Below, one piece after another: positions 22,250 through 30,335 of a stretch of 64,000 nucleotides of DNA (the first letter of the stretch is position 1; every line of letters begins with the position of its first letter). The DNA lies in NCBI RefSeq assembly GCF_031143425.1, contig NC_090446.1, positions 1,549,002,749 through 1,549,066,748 of the forward strand, given 5' to 3'. Origin of the DNA: Pleurodeles waltl. Its lineage: Eukaryota; Chordata; Amphibia; Caudata; Salamandridae. Below the pieces are notes generated by a model. The model had not been told where the DNA came from. It saw nothing but the letters and a program-made list of their open reading frames with translations, and did not search any database. The position numbers were made by a program, and so were the translations under genes.

Positions 22250-22620
22250 GATGGACTGTGGCTTTGCACTCCCCAGGATGGTACAGTGGGCAGCCCACCC
22301 ACTGTAGAGACATTGAGAGACTGTGGCTTTGCACTCCCCAGGATTGAACAGTGGGCAGCCCACCCACTGTAGAGACTTGAGAGACTGTGGCTTTGCACTC
22401 CCCAGGATGGCACAGTGGGCAACCCACCCACTGTAGAGACATTGAGAGACTGTGGCTTTGCACTCCCCAGGATTGAACAGTGGGCAACCCACCCACTGTA
22501 GAGACATTGAGAGACTGTGGCTTTGCACTCCCCAGGATGGCACAGTGGGCAGCCCACCCACTGTAGAGACTTGAGAGACTGTGGCTTTGCACTCCCCAGG
22601 ATGGTGCAGTGGGCATGGTG
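22250..22620. repeat. 63-65-bp tandem array, 6 copies
   Basis: Units start near GACTGTGGCTTTGCACTCCC (22254, 22319, 22383 and onward) and include CAGTGGGCAGCCCACCCACT, which contains the palindrome GTGGGC...GCCCAC. Two unit lengths alternate, set by GACATTGAGAG or GACTTGAGAG. Confidence 0.88.
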
Positions 22621-23087
22621 GCTCATCGTGGATCTGGCGTCGTGGACTCATGTGGCTGTGGTGCCCCCCCCTTCCCTTCCCCCTGAGGTGCCTGTAGTTT
22701 TTACATCAGATGCCCCTGCAGTGTTCTCTCCAAAGGACTCAGGTCTCCTGTGTGGGCTTTGCCCTTGTTTCGCAAAACATTGGCCCACGGACATGTTAGA
22801 TTCGTAGGATGTGCAGGACTTGTTACTTCAGTTATACACTGATGTGTATATATTTATTTTTATTGTAAATATTTATCACGGTTGGTCAATAATTTTCTGG
22901 AGCTTTTTTTGTACATAAATATTTATTCTAAATTTGGTTGTGTCATTGTATTTTTTACGGGTGTTTGGGTGGTGCCACTGTGACTTGTTGCTCTGCATTG
23001 GTGTGTACATATTGGGGGGGTCGCATATGTGTGTGCCCGTAACCTTTCGTCCTCCCCCCTCCCCTGTGTCGTAGGTGCAGTACTCAC
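22621..23087. other. AT-rich end of Harbinger interior, no gene
   Basis: After the arrays the sequence becomes AT-rich (22830-22930, with TTTATTTTTATTGTAAATATTT). It probably holds the 3' end of Myb-like gene 2 transcripts, although no exact AATAAA is present. On the minus strand this is the 5' end of the transposase intron. Confidence 0.45.
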
Positions 23088-23170
23088 CGTTGACGTCTGC
23101 GCCGGAGTTCGTACTCGTGGTAGATGAGCAGGTAGACGAGAGCAGGTATGATGTTCAATTCGGGTTCCAT
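23088..23170 (-). CDS. Harbinger transposase, exon 1
   Basis: On the minus strand an ATG at 23170 opens 27 codons (MEPELNIIPALVYLLIYHEY, then a run of arginines) and reaches a strong donor CG before GTGAGTACT at 23087. The exon ends with two bases of a codon. Joining to the acceptor at 17684 completes an Arg codon and continues in frame into exon 2. The total is 1,119 nt, or 372 residues. The intron is 5,403 bp and contains Myb-like gene 2 in the opposite direction. Exon use is inferred from splice signals and phase. Confidence 0.72.
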
Positions 23171-23224
23171 GCTGTCCGGATTCCGCGTGGAGTGTCTCGA
23201 GGTGAGCGTTTTCCATTGAAAATG

Positions 23225-23498
23225 TCTGTTTCCGACGTGTTTTAACGGTGGGGCTCCCGCCCCGGAAAAGGTGGCGGATTGGTGGGTCGTGATAGGGTGG
23301 GCGGTACATTGTCTGCCGCCTGGCTGTTGGCGGTGACCGCCGCGCTGTTTGTTTGTTCCGCCGTGGCGGTCGGAGTGTTAAAGCGGCAGCCTGTGTTGGC
23401 GGTTCCCGCCAGGGTCAGAATTGCATTTTTTTGACCGCCGGCCTGTTGGCGGGTTGGCCGCCGCTTTATCACCGACCGCCAGGGTTAGAATCACCCCC
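23225..23498. promoter_or_regulatory. Harbinger right terminal and subterminal region
   Basis: This region has a dense series of GGCGGT/ACCGCC motifs in both orientations (GGCGGTGACCGCCGCG, CCGCCGTGGCGGTCGG, TTGGCGGTTCCCGCC, TTGACCGCCGGCC, GACCGCCAGGG), ending in the terminal GGTTAGAATCACCCCC. It mirrors the left end and probably doubles as the transposase promoter, because exon 1 starts at 23170 and reads away from it. Confidence 0.6.
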
Positions 23499-23501
23499 TT
23501 A
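23499..23501. repeat. TTA target duplication, right side of Harbinger
   Basis: It matches TTA at 13682-13684. Decayed Gypsy pol sequence continues immediately after it. Confidence 0.9.
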
Positions 23502-23995
23502 ATGTCCTTCACAACTTCTGAGGATTCGTTTGAATTTTGTAGACTCCTGTTTTGTTTGTGCTCAGCTGCTGGTGTGTTTCAGTGGTTGATAAAAAATATT
23601 CTTTCAGGTCTTAACAAGGTCACATTCTTTCATGACGTGTTTGGAGAGAATGTTGAGGAACATAATCAAGTTTTGAGTGAAGTGTCCTGAATTGAAGAGG
23701 CAGGATTAACCTTGCATAGAGATAAGTGTGTGTTTCTTTTACAAGAGGTTGGATATTTGGGGTATCTTATTACGAGGGAGGGTATAAAGCCAAAACACAG
23801 TCTACCAAGTGCGATTGTGACTGCTGAGGTACCAAGTGACCGCGACGCACTGAGGTCACAAATGGGACTGGTAGAGCGTTACTCCCAATTTGTACAAGAG
23901 CTCCCATAAAATAGAGCCAGAGAGAGTGCGGTTGTGGAAGAGTAAGAGGTTCATACGGGGTGAACAAGAACAAGCAGCCTTTGTCCTGGTCAAAG
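23502..23995 (+). pseudogene. Decayed Gypsy pol, part 2 (RT middle to RNase H border)
   Basis: Plus-strand blocks are recognisable: CSAAGVFQWLIKNILSGLN, then FGENVEEHNQVLSEV, CVFLLQEVGYLGYLITREGI, and EQEQAAFVLVKDNIS near the RNase H junction. Stops and shifts interrupt it (for example after 23690 and near 23909). The segment where a Gypsy RT catalytic motif would sit has lost part of its sequence. It continues part 1 at 13143-13681. After 23995 the similarity stops. Confidence 0.75.
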
Positions 23996-24427
23996 ATAAT
24001 ATTTCACATCACATCGTCTCTTCACATCCTCACAGACCCCTGGACTATCACATCCTTCACTCTACCTCAGCGCAGATCCCTTCGCACGACATCTCTTCCC
24101 TGCCCCGGCCTTCCTGCCCACCTTACGCACCAACCAGTCCCTGTTTCTGGTCACTCAGTCCCAAGTTCCCCTCTTGCCTCCATCATGGTTCCCACAAACA
24201 GCGAGCTGCCCCTTCAAGAACCCACTTTTCTAGTTTCCTATACATTCCTTCGCAGCTTTAACTCTGTAACTAATTTGCAGTTAAAATGCCCTGGGGCTGA
24301 TTTCTATCTTGGGGTAAGGATACTCCATTGCTACGGCGACTGAGTATCCTTTCCACCCGAGTAATGGTCCACCCGCCGAGTTGGATGCAGACACACCTGC
24401 GGCTCGGCTACTCCACCCCCGCAATTG
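23996..24427. other. Unassigned stretch, no gene
   Basis: The first 250 bp are CT-rich and the remainder is mixed. A short inverted pair, GGATACTC at 24318 and GAGTATCC at 24343, frames a small hairpin. I see no protein, RNA gene or element border apart from the Gypsy insertion that follows. Confidence 0.4.
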
Positions 24428-24432
24428 ACAAA
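24428..24432. repeat. 5-bp target duplication ACAAA (left)
   Basis: ACAAA at 24428-24432 is repeated at 29888-29892, on the outer sides of the two LTRs. Confidence 0.85.
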
Positions 24433-24611
24433 TGTAAAGATGAGGACGCACGTAATCTTGTATTTCTTAAATTTATTTTCTCAAGCTGGTCTACACATCC
24501 TTTCTCAACCGTCTCCCACATCAGAATGCCTCAACCTCCAACCCCCAGGTTCCATCTCCCCACATTCTACATTCCACCCCTCAACCTTCCACTATACTTA
24601 AACATACAACA
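24433..24611 (-). repeat. 3' LTR of the young Gypsy element
   Basis: The plus-strand boundaries are TGTAAAGATGAGG and CATACAACA, so it has TG...CA ends. Against the other LTR the single visible difference is T instead of C in GCTGGTCTACAC. Confidence 0.93.
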
Positions 24612-24625
24612 CACTTTCCCTCTTT
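24612..24625 (-). promoter_or_regulatory. Polypurine tract of the young Gypsy element
   Basis: On the minus strand AAAGAGGGAAAGTG sits directly against the 3' LTR. That is where plus-strand DNA synthesis is primed in LTR retroelements. Confidence 0.8.
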
Positions 24626-24729
24626 AAACAAAACTAACAAAAGAAATATCAACATTAAAATACATATAACAACAGAATACAGAAAATGTATTGTAAATCA
24701 AAACATAAAGTAAACACCATACTTTTTTC

Positions 24730-27192
24730 CTAAACAAAGTCTTTGAGCTTTGCAGGCTGTCGTCTCGTCCTGACATAGGACTTTACACGTGACGCAACAG
24801 AATTATAATTCACAGGATGATAATTCACAACAGAATGATCATCCACAGTAACATTAACATTACTGTCACCCAACTCCATATTAGCCTCTCCTTCACAAGA
24901 ACCATTCTCCATGACTTCCTGTTCTTCACAGCTTGCCCCTTCTTTTATACAAACACCAGATTGCATCCCACTTCCAAACATCACTAACGGATCAGTTCCA
25001 CAATTTCCGTCATGATACTCAAAATTACCAGCACATTTTGCCAATCTGCTCACATTCCACACTTTACCATCCTGTGTAACAACACTTTTTTTGAACACTT
25101 TTACAACCTTCAAAGCCTTGCCAAACTTAGATGCACCTTTCCTCACAAAACCTGGCTCACGCACCTTTACCCAATCACCAACCGAAAAACTAGGTTCCCT
25201 CACCTTCCACTTGTCATCATATCTCTTCTTAAACTTCTCTTGTTTCCCCCTCACCCTTTCTCTAACTTCCTCCACTGAGATATCCTCCCAGTCCTTACTC
25301 AGTTTCTTCTTAAACCACCACGGACACAATTTAGACACAGGATGTCTTCCTTTCAGTAATTTGAATGGACTCACTTCCGTGGTACTTTGCGGGGTAATGC
25401 GATAATACCACAACTTCTCCCTTAATTTCTCTTTCCACATTCCCCCGAATCCTCTTGCCCAGCAAATACTATCCTTAAGAACTCGATTGAATCTCTCTAC
25501 TTGACCATTCCCTTGAGGATCATACAGAGGTGTAGTAACATGTTTGATATTACTATATTTAAAAAAACTTTGCATTTCACCAGAAGTCAGTTGGACGCCA
25601 TTATCCGAAATCAACACCTCCGGATATCCTTCCTTAGCAAATACCTCCTTGAAAAACTCAATAATAGCTGCAGATGTCGCCTGAGCAACCAACTTCACCT
25701 CTGGCCATTTGGAAAAATAGTCGATTAACACTAAAGCATAACGTGTATCTGTTGGAAGAGAAAAAAATGGGCCAGAAACATCAAAACCTAACTTCTGCCA
25801 CGGACAATTCGGCCAGGGAATAGGTTCAAGGGGAGCAGGTACTGTTCTCAGCATTTTCTCCGCATTTATACACACACAACACTCCCTCACAACCCGATAT
25901 GCCATTTTGTCTAAAACAGGCCACCAAAAACAAGTGCGTATCAATCTTTTCATAGAAGACATTCCAGGATGACCACGATGTGCCAGTTTCAAAATCACAT
26001 CTCGCATACCCTTGGGTGGAATGCACTTCCCATTCTTAAACAACAACCCACACTCTATATGCAATTCATCCCTAACTTTACCATATGGTTCTAACTCAGC
26101 AGCTATATAATTCCTTCCTGGCCAACCGTCCCTCACATATCTGTTAACCTCTTGGAAAACTAAATCCTCCTCATCACACTTCATCCACTCATCTTCATGT
26201 ATACTACCAAACTCGGCAGACATGTATCCAGACACAGAAGATACCACATCCCTTTCCACAATACTCACACCTTTCCCTTCATCCTGTGGAAGACGCGACA
26301 AACAATCCGCTACAGCATTACTTCTACCCGGCACATACTCCATTTTAAAACAATACTCTTGCAACCTGGAAACAAGTCTGGCAATACGGGCAGTGGCATT
26401 CCAACCTCCACCAGGAGATAAAATACCTACTAAAGGCTTATGATCTGTCTGCAGAATGAAATTGGACCCCCAAATATAGTCCCGAAAGTGTTCCACAGCC
26501 CAAATGCATGCTAGCAATTCCTTCTCAATTACTGCATACCTTCTTTCCGCATCCGTCAATGTGCGAGAAGCAAACGTAACATTCCATTTGTCTCTCCCAC
26601 ATCTCTGAGATAAAACCCCACCAATCCCATACATGCTTGCATCAACAGTAACTATGCATTGTGCCCCCACACAAAAAGGTCTCAAAGTAGGCGCTTGTAT
26701 TATCTCTTTCTTAATCCTCTCAAATGCATTACTCTGTTTTTCTTTCCATACATATTGGACTCCTTTTCGCGTAAGCTCCCTCAAAGGCTCCATTTTTGTA
26801 GCAAAATTCTCAATAAATTTGCTATAATACTCACACAAGCCAGTGAATGATAATAATTTTTCACGATCATCAGGAGCAGGAGCATTTACTATTGCTTCCA
26901 CTAGGGATCGTTTTGGTACAACACCTTCTCCCGAAATTGTATGACCTAGGTACTCAACAGATTTCAAGAAGAATTTGCACTTCTTCTCCCTTAAAGTCAA
27001 ACCATTCACACTCAACACTTTACAAACATTTTCTACATGCAGTTTGTGTTCAACTTCATCTTTTGAGAAAATTAAAACATCGTCTTGAAAACACTTCACG
27101 TATTTGTCCATGTCTTTAAACAAATGAAACATCGCTCTCTGGAAGACTGACGCTGCTGACGCCAATCCAAACGGCATCCTCTTAAATTGGTA
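24730..27192 (-). CDS. Gypsy pol, downstream part: RT core, RNase H, integrase
   Basis: Read on the minus strand, this follows the in-frame TGA at 27195-27193. The domains in order are: RT core with MPFGLASA and the catalytic CFQDDVLIF (the YxDD variant FQDD); RNase H with VTVDASMYGIGG and the EKELLACIWAVEHF block; a His/Cys integrase finger ending CCVCINAEK; and an integrase core with LGFDVSGPF (Asp), LISDNGVQLTS (Asp) and NGQVERFNR (Glu). A basic C-terminal domain (SVGDWVKVREPG) and a variable acidic tail follow. About 815 residues run without interruption from the first ATG (27177) to the stop at 24730. It acts in reverse transcription and insertion of this element. Confidence 0.92.
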   Translation of the reverse strand, partial: YQFKRMPFGLASAASVFQRAMFHLFKDMDKYVKCFQDDVLIFSKDEVEHKLHVENVCKVLSVNGLTLREKKCKFFLKSVEYLGHTISGEGVVPKRSLVEAIVNAPAPDDREKLLSFTGLCEYYSKFIENFATKMEPLRELTRKGVQYVWKEKQSNAFERIKKEIIQAPTLRPFCVGAQCIVTVDASMYGIGGVLSQRCGRDKWNVTFASRTLTDAERRYAVIEKELLACIWAVEHFRDYIWGSNFILQTDHKPLVGILSPGGGWNATARIARLVSRLQEYCFKMEYVPGRSNAVADCLSRLPQDEGKGVSIVERDVVSSVSGYMSAEFGSIHEDEWMKCDEEDLVFQEVNRYVRDGWPGRNYIAAELEPYGKVRDELHIECGLLFKNGKCIPPKGMRDVILKLAHRGHPGMSSMKRLIRTCFWWPVLDKMAYRVVRECCVCINAEKMLRTVPAPLEPIPWPNCPWQKLGFDVSGPFFSLPTDTRYALVLIDYFSKWPEVKLVAQATSAAIIEFFKEVFAKEGYPEVLISDNGVQLTSGEMQSFFKYSNIKHVTTPLYDPQGNGQVERFNRVLKDSICWARGFGGMWKEKLREKLWYYRITPQSTTEVSPFKLLKGRHPVSKLCPWWFKKKLSKDWEDISVEEVRERVRGKQEKFKKRYDDKWKVREPSFSVGDWVKVREPGFVRKGASKFGKALKVVKVFKKSVVTQDGKVWNVSRLAKCAGNFEYHDGNCGTDPLVMFGSGMQSGVCIKEGASCEEQEVMENGSCEGEANMELGDSNVNVTVDDHSVVNYHPVNYNSVASRVKSYVRTRRQPAKLKDFV

Positions 27193-28953
27193 TCACCCTT
27201 GCGGGGTGATAAACGCCGTGAGATGTCTAGAATCTTCCGTTAATTCAATTTGGTGATACGCCGATCTCAAATCCAATGTGGAAAAAATATTCGCCCCCTC
27301 CAACATACTAATGACCTCATTTATCTTGGGTAAAGGATGGCAATTCACAATGATGTTAACATTTACAGCTCTTAGATCCACACACAGTCTCAAAGAATTG
27401 TCAGATTTTCGTGCTAAAACGATTGGAGAAACCCACTCAGAGGATTCAATCTCTTCTATCACACCCTCATTCACCATCTCTGACAAGATCTTCTTTAATT
27501 CTTCTCTGACACTAATGGGAACATTCCTAAGTTTCTGAATTACAGGTTTGGCATTAGCCTTGACTTTAATTCTGTGGCTGTAGTTGATCAATTTGCCCAA
27601 TTTACTAGTGAAAACTTGTGGAAACTTAGAAGTTATCCACTCTGTTGCCTCCCTGGACTCTTTCACTAATACAGGTTCACTACACAGGGGATTCAAAATT
27701 ACACCCAATTTTCCTTGGTCCCTCCATCCTAGGACATTAACCCCCTTAACTGCAACATACAATTTAATATTGGCACGTCTCTCTTTAAAAGTGATTCCAG
27801 TTTCAACAAAACCAGTCACATCAATAGTCCTCCCTTCAAAACTTTCAGCAATAATATCTGGTTCCTTCAAATCGGTCAAATCCCAAATTCCCTCAAAGAC
27901 TTGCTTAAAATAATCTTGTGTAACAATTGTCCAAGGTGACCCCGAGTCTGCCATTAACTCCAGCCTCCTCCCAGCGATTTGTACCTCACATCTAGGTCGT
28001 TTTATCTGTTCGCACTGTATTTCATCCCCATGCTTGAGTGACAACACCATGCCCTTTTGCTCATCATCGCCCTTCAGCCAATCATGACCATCTTTACCAC
28101 TACTAACACACGCCATCTTCCCTTTGGCTACATAGTTACTTTTCTTGAAATCTTTACATACCCGAGCAAAATGTCCCAACCTTCCACATTTCATACATTC
28201 TTTTCCAACTGCCGGACATTGGGGCGACGATGCAAGATGTTTCACACTACCACAACGGAAACAGGATAGTTTCTCCACCCTATCTTGTCTCACCCATTTC
28301 TTACCCACACCAGTATTCCTGAAATCAGGATTACCTCTCGAATTACTACCCATCATCGCACCCACCACCTCAGATTCTATATTATTAACTTTATCGACAT
28401 CCTGTACAGTTCTCATCCACTTCTCAGATTGCTCTAGAGCTTTCGCAGTAGAGATTACATCTTGCAATTTAGGATCCCCCATAACCCACAAATGTTCTTG
28501 GATCTTCCTGCTTTTCACATGCACTATAATTTGATCCCGAATCATCTCATCAGTCATATCACCAAAATTGCAATGTATAGATAATCCTCGTAGTGCTGTT
28601 AAAAACTCATCAAATGTCTCATCAGAATGCTGTGCCCTGGTATAAAACTTGAATCTATTTAATGCCAGACTTGCAGTAGGTTTAAATCTCTTCTCCAATC
28701 TCATTAGTGCTTCCTTGAAAACGTCCACTTCTCCCTCCGTATGATCTGGTAACAGTACTGGTGGTAAAGTTCTGAAAACCATTTGCCCCTCAGAGCCTAA
28801 ACAATGTAATAAAATATTTTTCTTCCTATCTTGTGACATTTCGTCATCATCAATAGCTTTCATATAAGTCAAAAACTCTTCCTTCCACCTAGTCCAATGC
28901 AATGGTGGTTCTCCCTTGTTCTGTAAAAACTTTGCAGGAGGTTCAAACTGCAT
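27193..28953 (-). CDS. Gypsy gag-protease-RT N-terminus, ended by a premature TGA
   Basis: The ATG at 28953 starts a 586-residue frame. Gag occupies about residues 1-230. Two zinc-knuckle-like Cys/His arrays follow at about 231-266 (CFRCGSVKH..., CMKCGRLGHFARVC). The protease has its active-site MADSGSP near residue 336. RT begins around 480 with blocks such as VSPIVLARK and STLDLRSAYHQIEL. The frame ends at TGA (27195-27193) where Gypsy RTs normally have a hydrophobic residue before the FKRMPFG block. The downstream pol is in the same frame, so this looks like a single nonsense mutation. Programmed read-through inside RT would be unusual. Confidence 0.92.
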   Translation of the reverse strand: MQFEPPAKFLQNKGEPPLHWTRWKEEFLTYMKAIDDDEMSQDRKKNILLHCLGSEGQMVFRTLPPVLLPDHTEGEVDVFKEALMRLEKRFKPTASLALNRFKFYTRAQHSDETFDEFLTALRGLSIHCNFGDMTDEMIRDQIIVHVKSRKIQEHLWVMGDPKLQDVISTAKALEQSEKWMRTVQDVDKVNNIESEVVGAMMGSNSRGNPDFRNTGVGKKWVRQDRVEKLSCFRCGSVKHLASSPQCPAVGKECMKCGRLGHFARVCKDFKKSNYVAKGKMACVSSGKDGHDWLKGDDEQKGMVLSLKHGDEIQCEQIKRPRCEVQIAGRRLELMADSGSPWTIVTQDYFKQVFEGIWDLTDLKEPDIIAESFEGRTIDVTGFVETGITFKERRANIKLYVAVKGVNVLGWRDQGKLGVILNPLCSEPVLVKESREATEWITSKFPQVFTSKLGKLINYSHRIKVKANAKPVIQKLRNVPISVREELKKILSEMVNEGVIEEIESSEWVSPIVLARKSDNSLRLCVDLRAVNVNIIVNCHPLPKINEVISMLEGANIFSTLDLRSAYHQIELTEDSRHLTAFITPQG

Positions 28954-29005
28954 CTTTTCTCCCTTTTCCTTTTAATAATATTATTTATATATAAAAAGAG
29001 GGGAG

Positions 29006-29037
<32 letters not shown>

Positions 29038-29693
29038 AATTTATGTAAGTGACTTTAGTTGTTCATAAAGTTACATATTTGTCACCAAGATGTTCCTTTT
29101 CCACATTCTTCCTTTAAAGTCCTTCTTTAGTGACAATAATTGAAGAGACCATCCGATAGTCCTCTGTTTATGTCTAGAAGACAAAATCCCGGCTCCGCCC
29201 AGAACAATATGCAGAGAACAGCACAGACGGCAGGAACAGCAAGACACTCCAACACAGGGCTGCGCAAACAAGTAAGGTATATTGCTAATGTAATCCTCAA
29301 CACAGCAGTCTTCCACTGAAATTCAATCCAGTACGATGCGAAGATTCGCTACTGCGCGTAGAGCACAGTATGTACAACACGCTCTAGGATCCAGAAAAGG
29401 CTGTCGCGCGGCGCGTTGTTTAAATTAGGCCTCGCGACCAAACCCACAACGGCAGTTCAAACGGGCAGGCAAAGGCAGCGAAGAAAGAGGAACAGAAAGC
29501 ACAAAAATAAAATAAAAACTGAAAGCCCACCTTCACTGCCGTGCCTCCATATCACGCACCCGTTCAATTCCTGTGTTTCCTTCTGTTGAAATTGCGTGAA
29601 GTACTACTCATTCACCTCCTCCGTAGTGTGCGCCTGGAGCACATCCTGTCAAACCTTTAAAAGTCCACTACTTCTTTCATTGAATCTTCCTTT
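28954..29693 (-). other. 5' untranslated leader of the young Gypsy element
   Basis: About 740 bp separate the primer-binding site from the gag ATG. No substantial protein is supported. It contains a 30-base homopolymer (A at 29006-29035 on plus, T on the sense strand) about 50 bases before the gag start, and a GC-rich segment (GCGCGGCGCGTTG, near 29405). Confidence 0.6.
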
Positions 29694-29705
29694 TCCTCGT
29701 CGCCA
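29694..29705 (-). promoter_or_regulatory. Primer-binding site, tRNA-Ser(GCT) type
   Basis: On the minus strand TGGCGACGAGGA lies three bases inside the 5' LTR. Its complement TCCTCGTCGCCA is the 3' end (with CCA) of vertebrate tRNA-Ser(GCT), as I recall that tRNA. The match is 12 bases. Confidence 0.75.
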
Positions 29706-29708
29706 AAA

Positions 29709-29887
29709 TGTAAAGATGAGGACGCACGTAATCTTGTATTTCTTAAATTTATTTTCTCAAGCTGGTCCACACATCCTTTCTCAACCGTCTCCCACATCAG
29801 AATGCCTCAACCTCCAACCCCCAGGTTCCATCTCCCCACATTCTACATTCCACCCCTCAACCTTCCACTATACTTAAACATACAACA
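29709..29887 (-). repeat. 5' LTR of the young Gypsy element
   Basis: It has the same 179-bp length and TG...CA ends as the 3' LTR, with one mismatch between them. It is short for an LTR and I see no clear TATA box. The outer flank is ACAAA. Confidence 0.93.
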
Positions 29888-29892
29888 ACAAA

Positions 29893-30335
29893 CCTCTGTG
29901 ACACCCCAAGTCTGCCCACTCAGTCTCCGCCCCAGGTGTACAGTGGCAGTGATGGGCAGTGAGGGGCTAATCATGCCCCCTCGCTATGGGAGATAGCTCT
30001 TATGGAGAGGGGAGCACTACATATTTTATTTTCAAAAAGAAAATTTTGTTTGGGGATGTTCTTTTTGAAAATAAAAATGAAACCGTTTTGGTGCAGGGGT
30101 GCGCCCAGCAGAGAGATGTACTGACAGGCGGCCATGCTTGGGGGTCATTTACAGATCTGGCAGGTGGTCCCTCCACCCTGGGGTGGAGTACTTTACTCCG
30201 CCCCCCTGGAGGAATGACGGCCGTCTGCCAAATTCTAAATGAGGCCCTTTGTTGTGTTTCATTCCTGGTTCTATATTTGCTGCCCCGACGACGGAAATGT
30301 TTTTTTGCGTTGTGATGCACAACTAGCACGTGCAG
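29893..30335. other. Short spacer with hairpin and possible MITE, no gene
   Basis: A near-perfect inverted repeat, TTTTATTTTCAAAAAGAA (from 30024) and TTCTTTTTGAAAATAAAA (30059-30076), can form an 18-bp stem. A second structure at about 30141-30247 has ends GGGTCATTTA and TAAATGAGGCCC with matching subterminal TCTGGCAG/TCTGCCA, suggesting a roughly 107-bp foldback MITE. In the inferred host gene this lies in intron 2. Confidence 0.55.

Larger units (their letters stand above)
13685..23498. mobile_element. Complete PIF/Harbinger DNA transposon, 9.8 kb
   Basis: The termini are GGGGGTCATTCTGACC on the left and GGTTAGAATCACCCCC on the right, a 16-bp inverted repeat with 14 matches, flanked by TTA. 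Inside are two SANT/Myb-like genes on the plus strand (14632-16141 and 18149-20694), a two-exon DDE transposase on the minus strand (16649-17684 and 23088-23170), three tandem arrays (20744-22620) and a SINE (13778-14133). Canonical Harbingers carry one transposase and one Myb-like gene, so this element is unusually large and has an extra gene. The transposase and second Myb frames are intact; the first Myb frame has one shift. Confidence 0.92.
24433..29887 (-). mobile_element. Young full-length Ty3/Gypsy LTR retrotransposon
   Basis: The element is 5,455 bp and lies on the minus strand. It has two 179-bp LTRs (24433-24611 and 29709-29887) differing at one base, a 5-bp duplication ACAAA, a primer-binding site matching the 3' end of tRNA-Ser(GCT), a polypurine tract and a gag-pol frame. 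The frame is continuous except for one TGA. There is no env. The near-identity of the LTRs indicates a recent insertion. It landed next to the decayed Gypsy pol relic. Confidence 0.95.

Noticed and set aside
24000..24420. Plus-strand frames of 99-127 residues
   Set aside because: They are CT-rich sequence with no domain, following a decayed pol gene.
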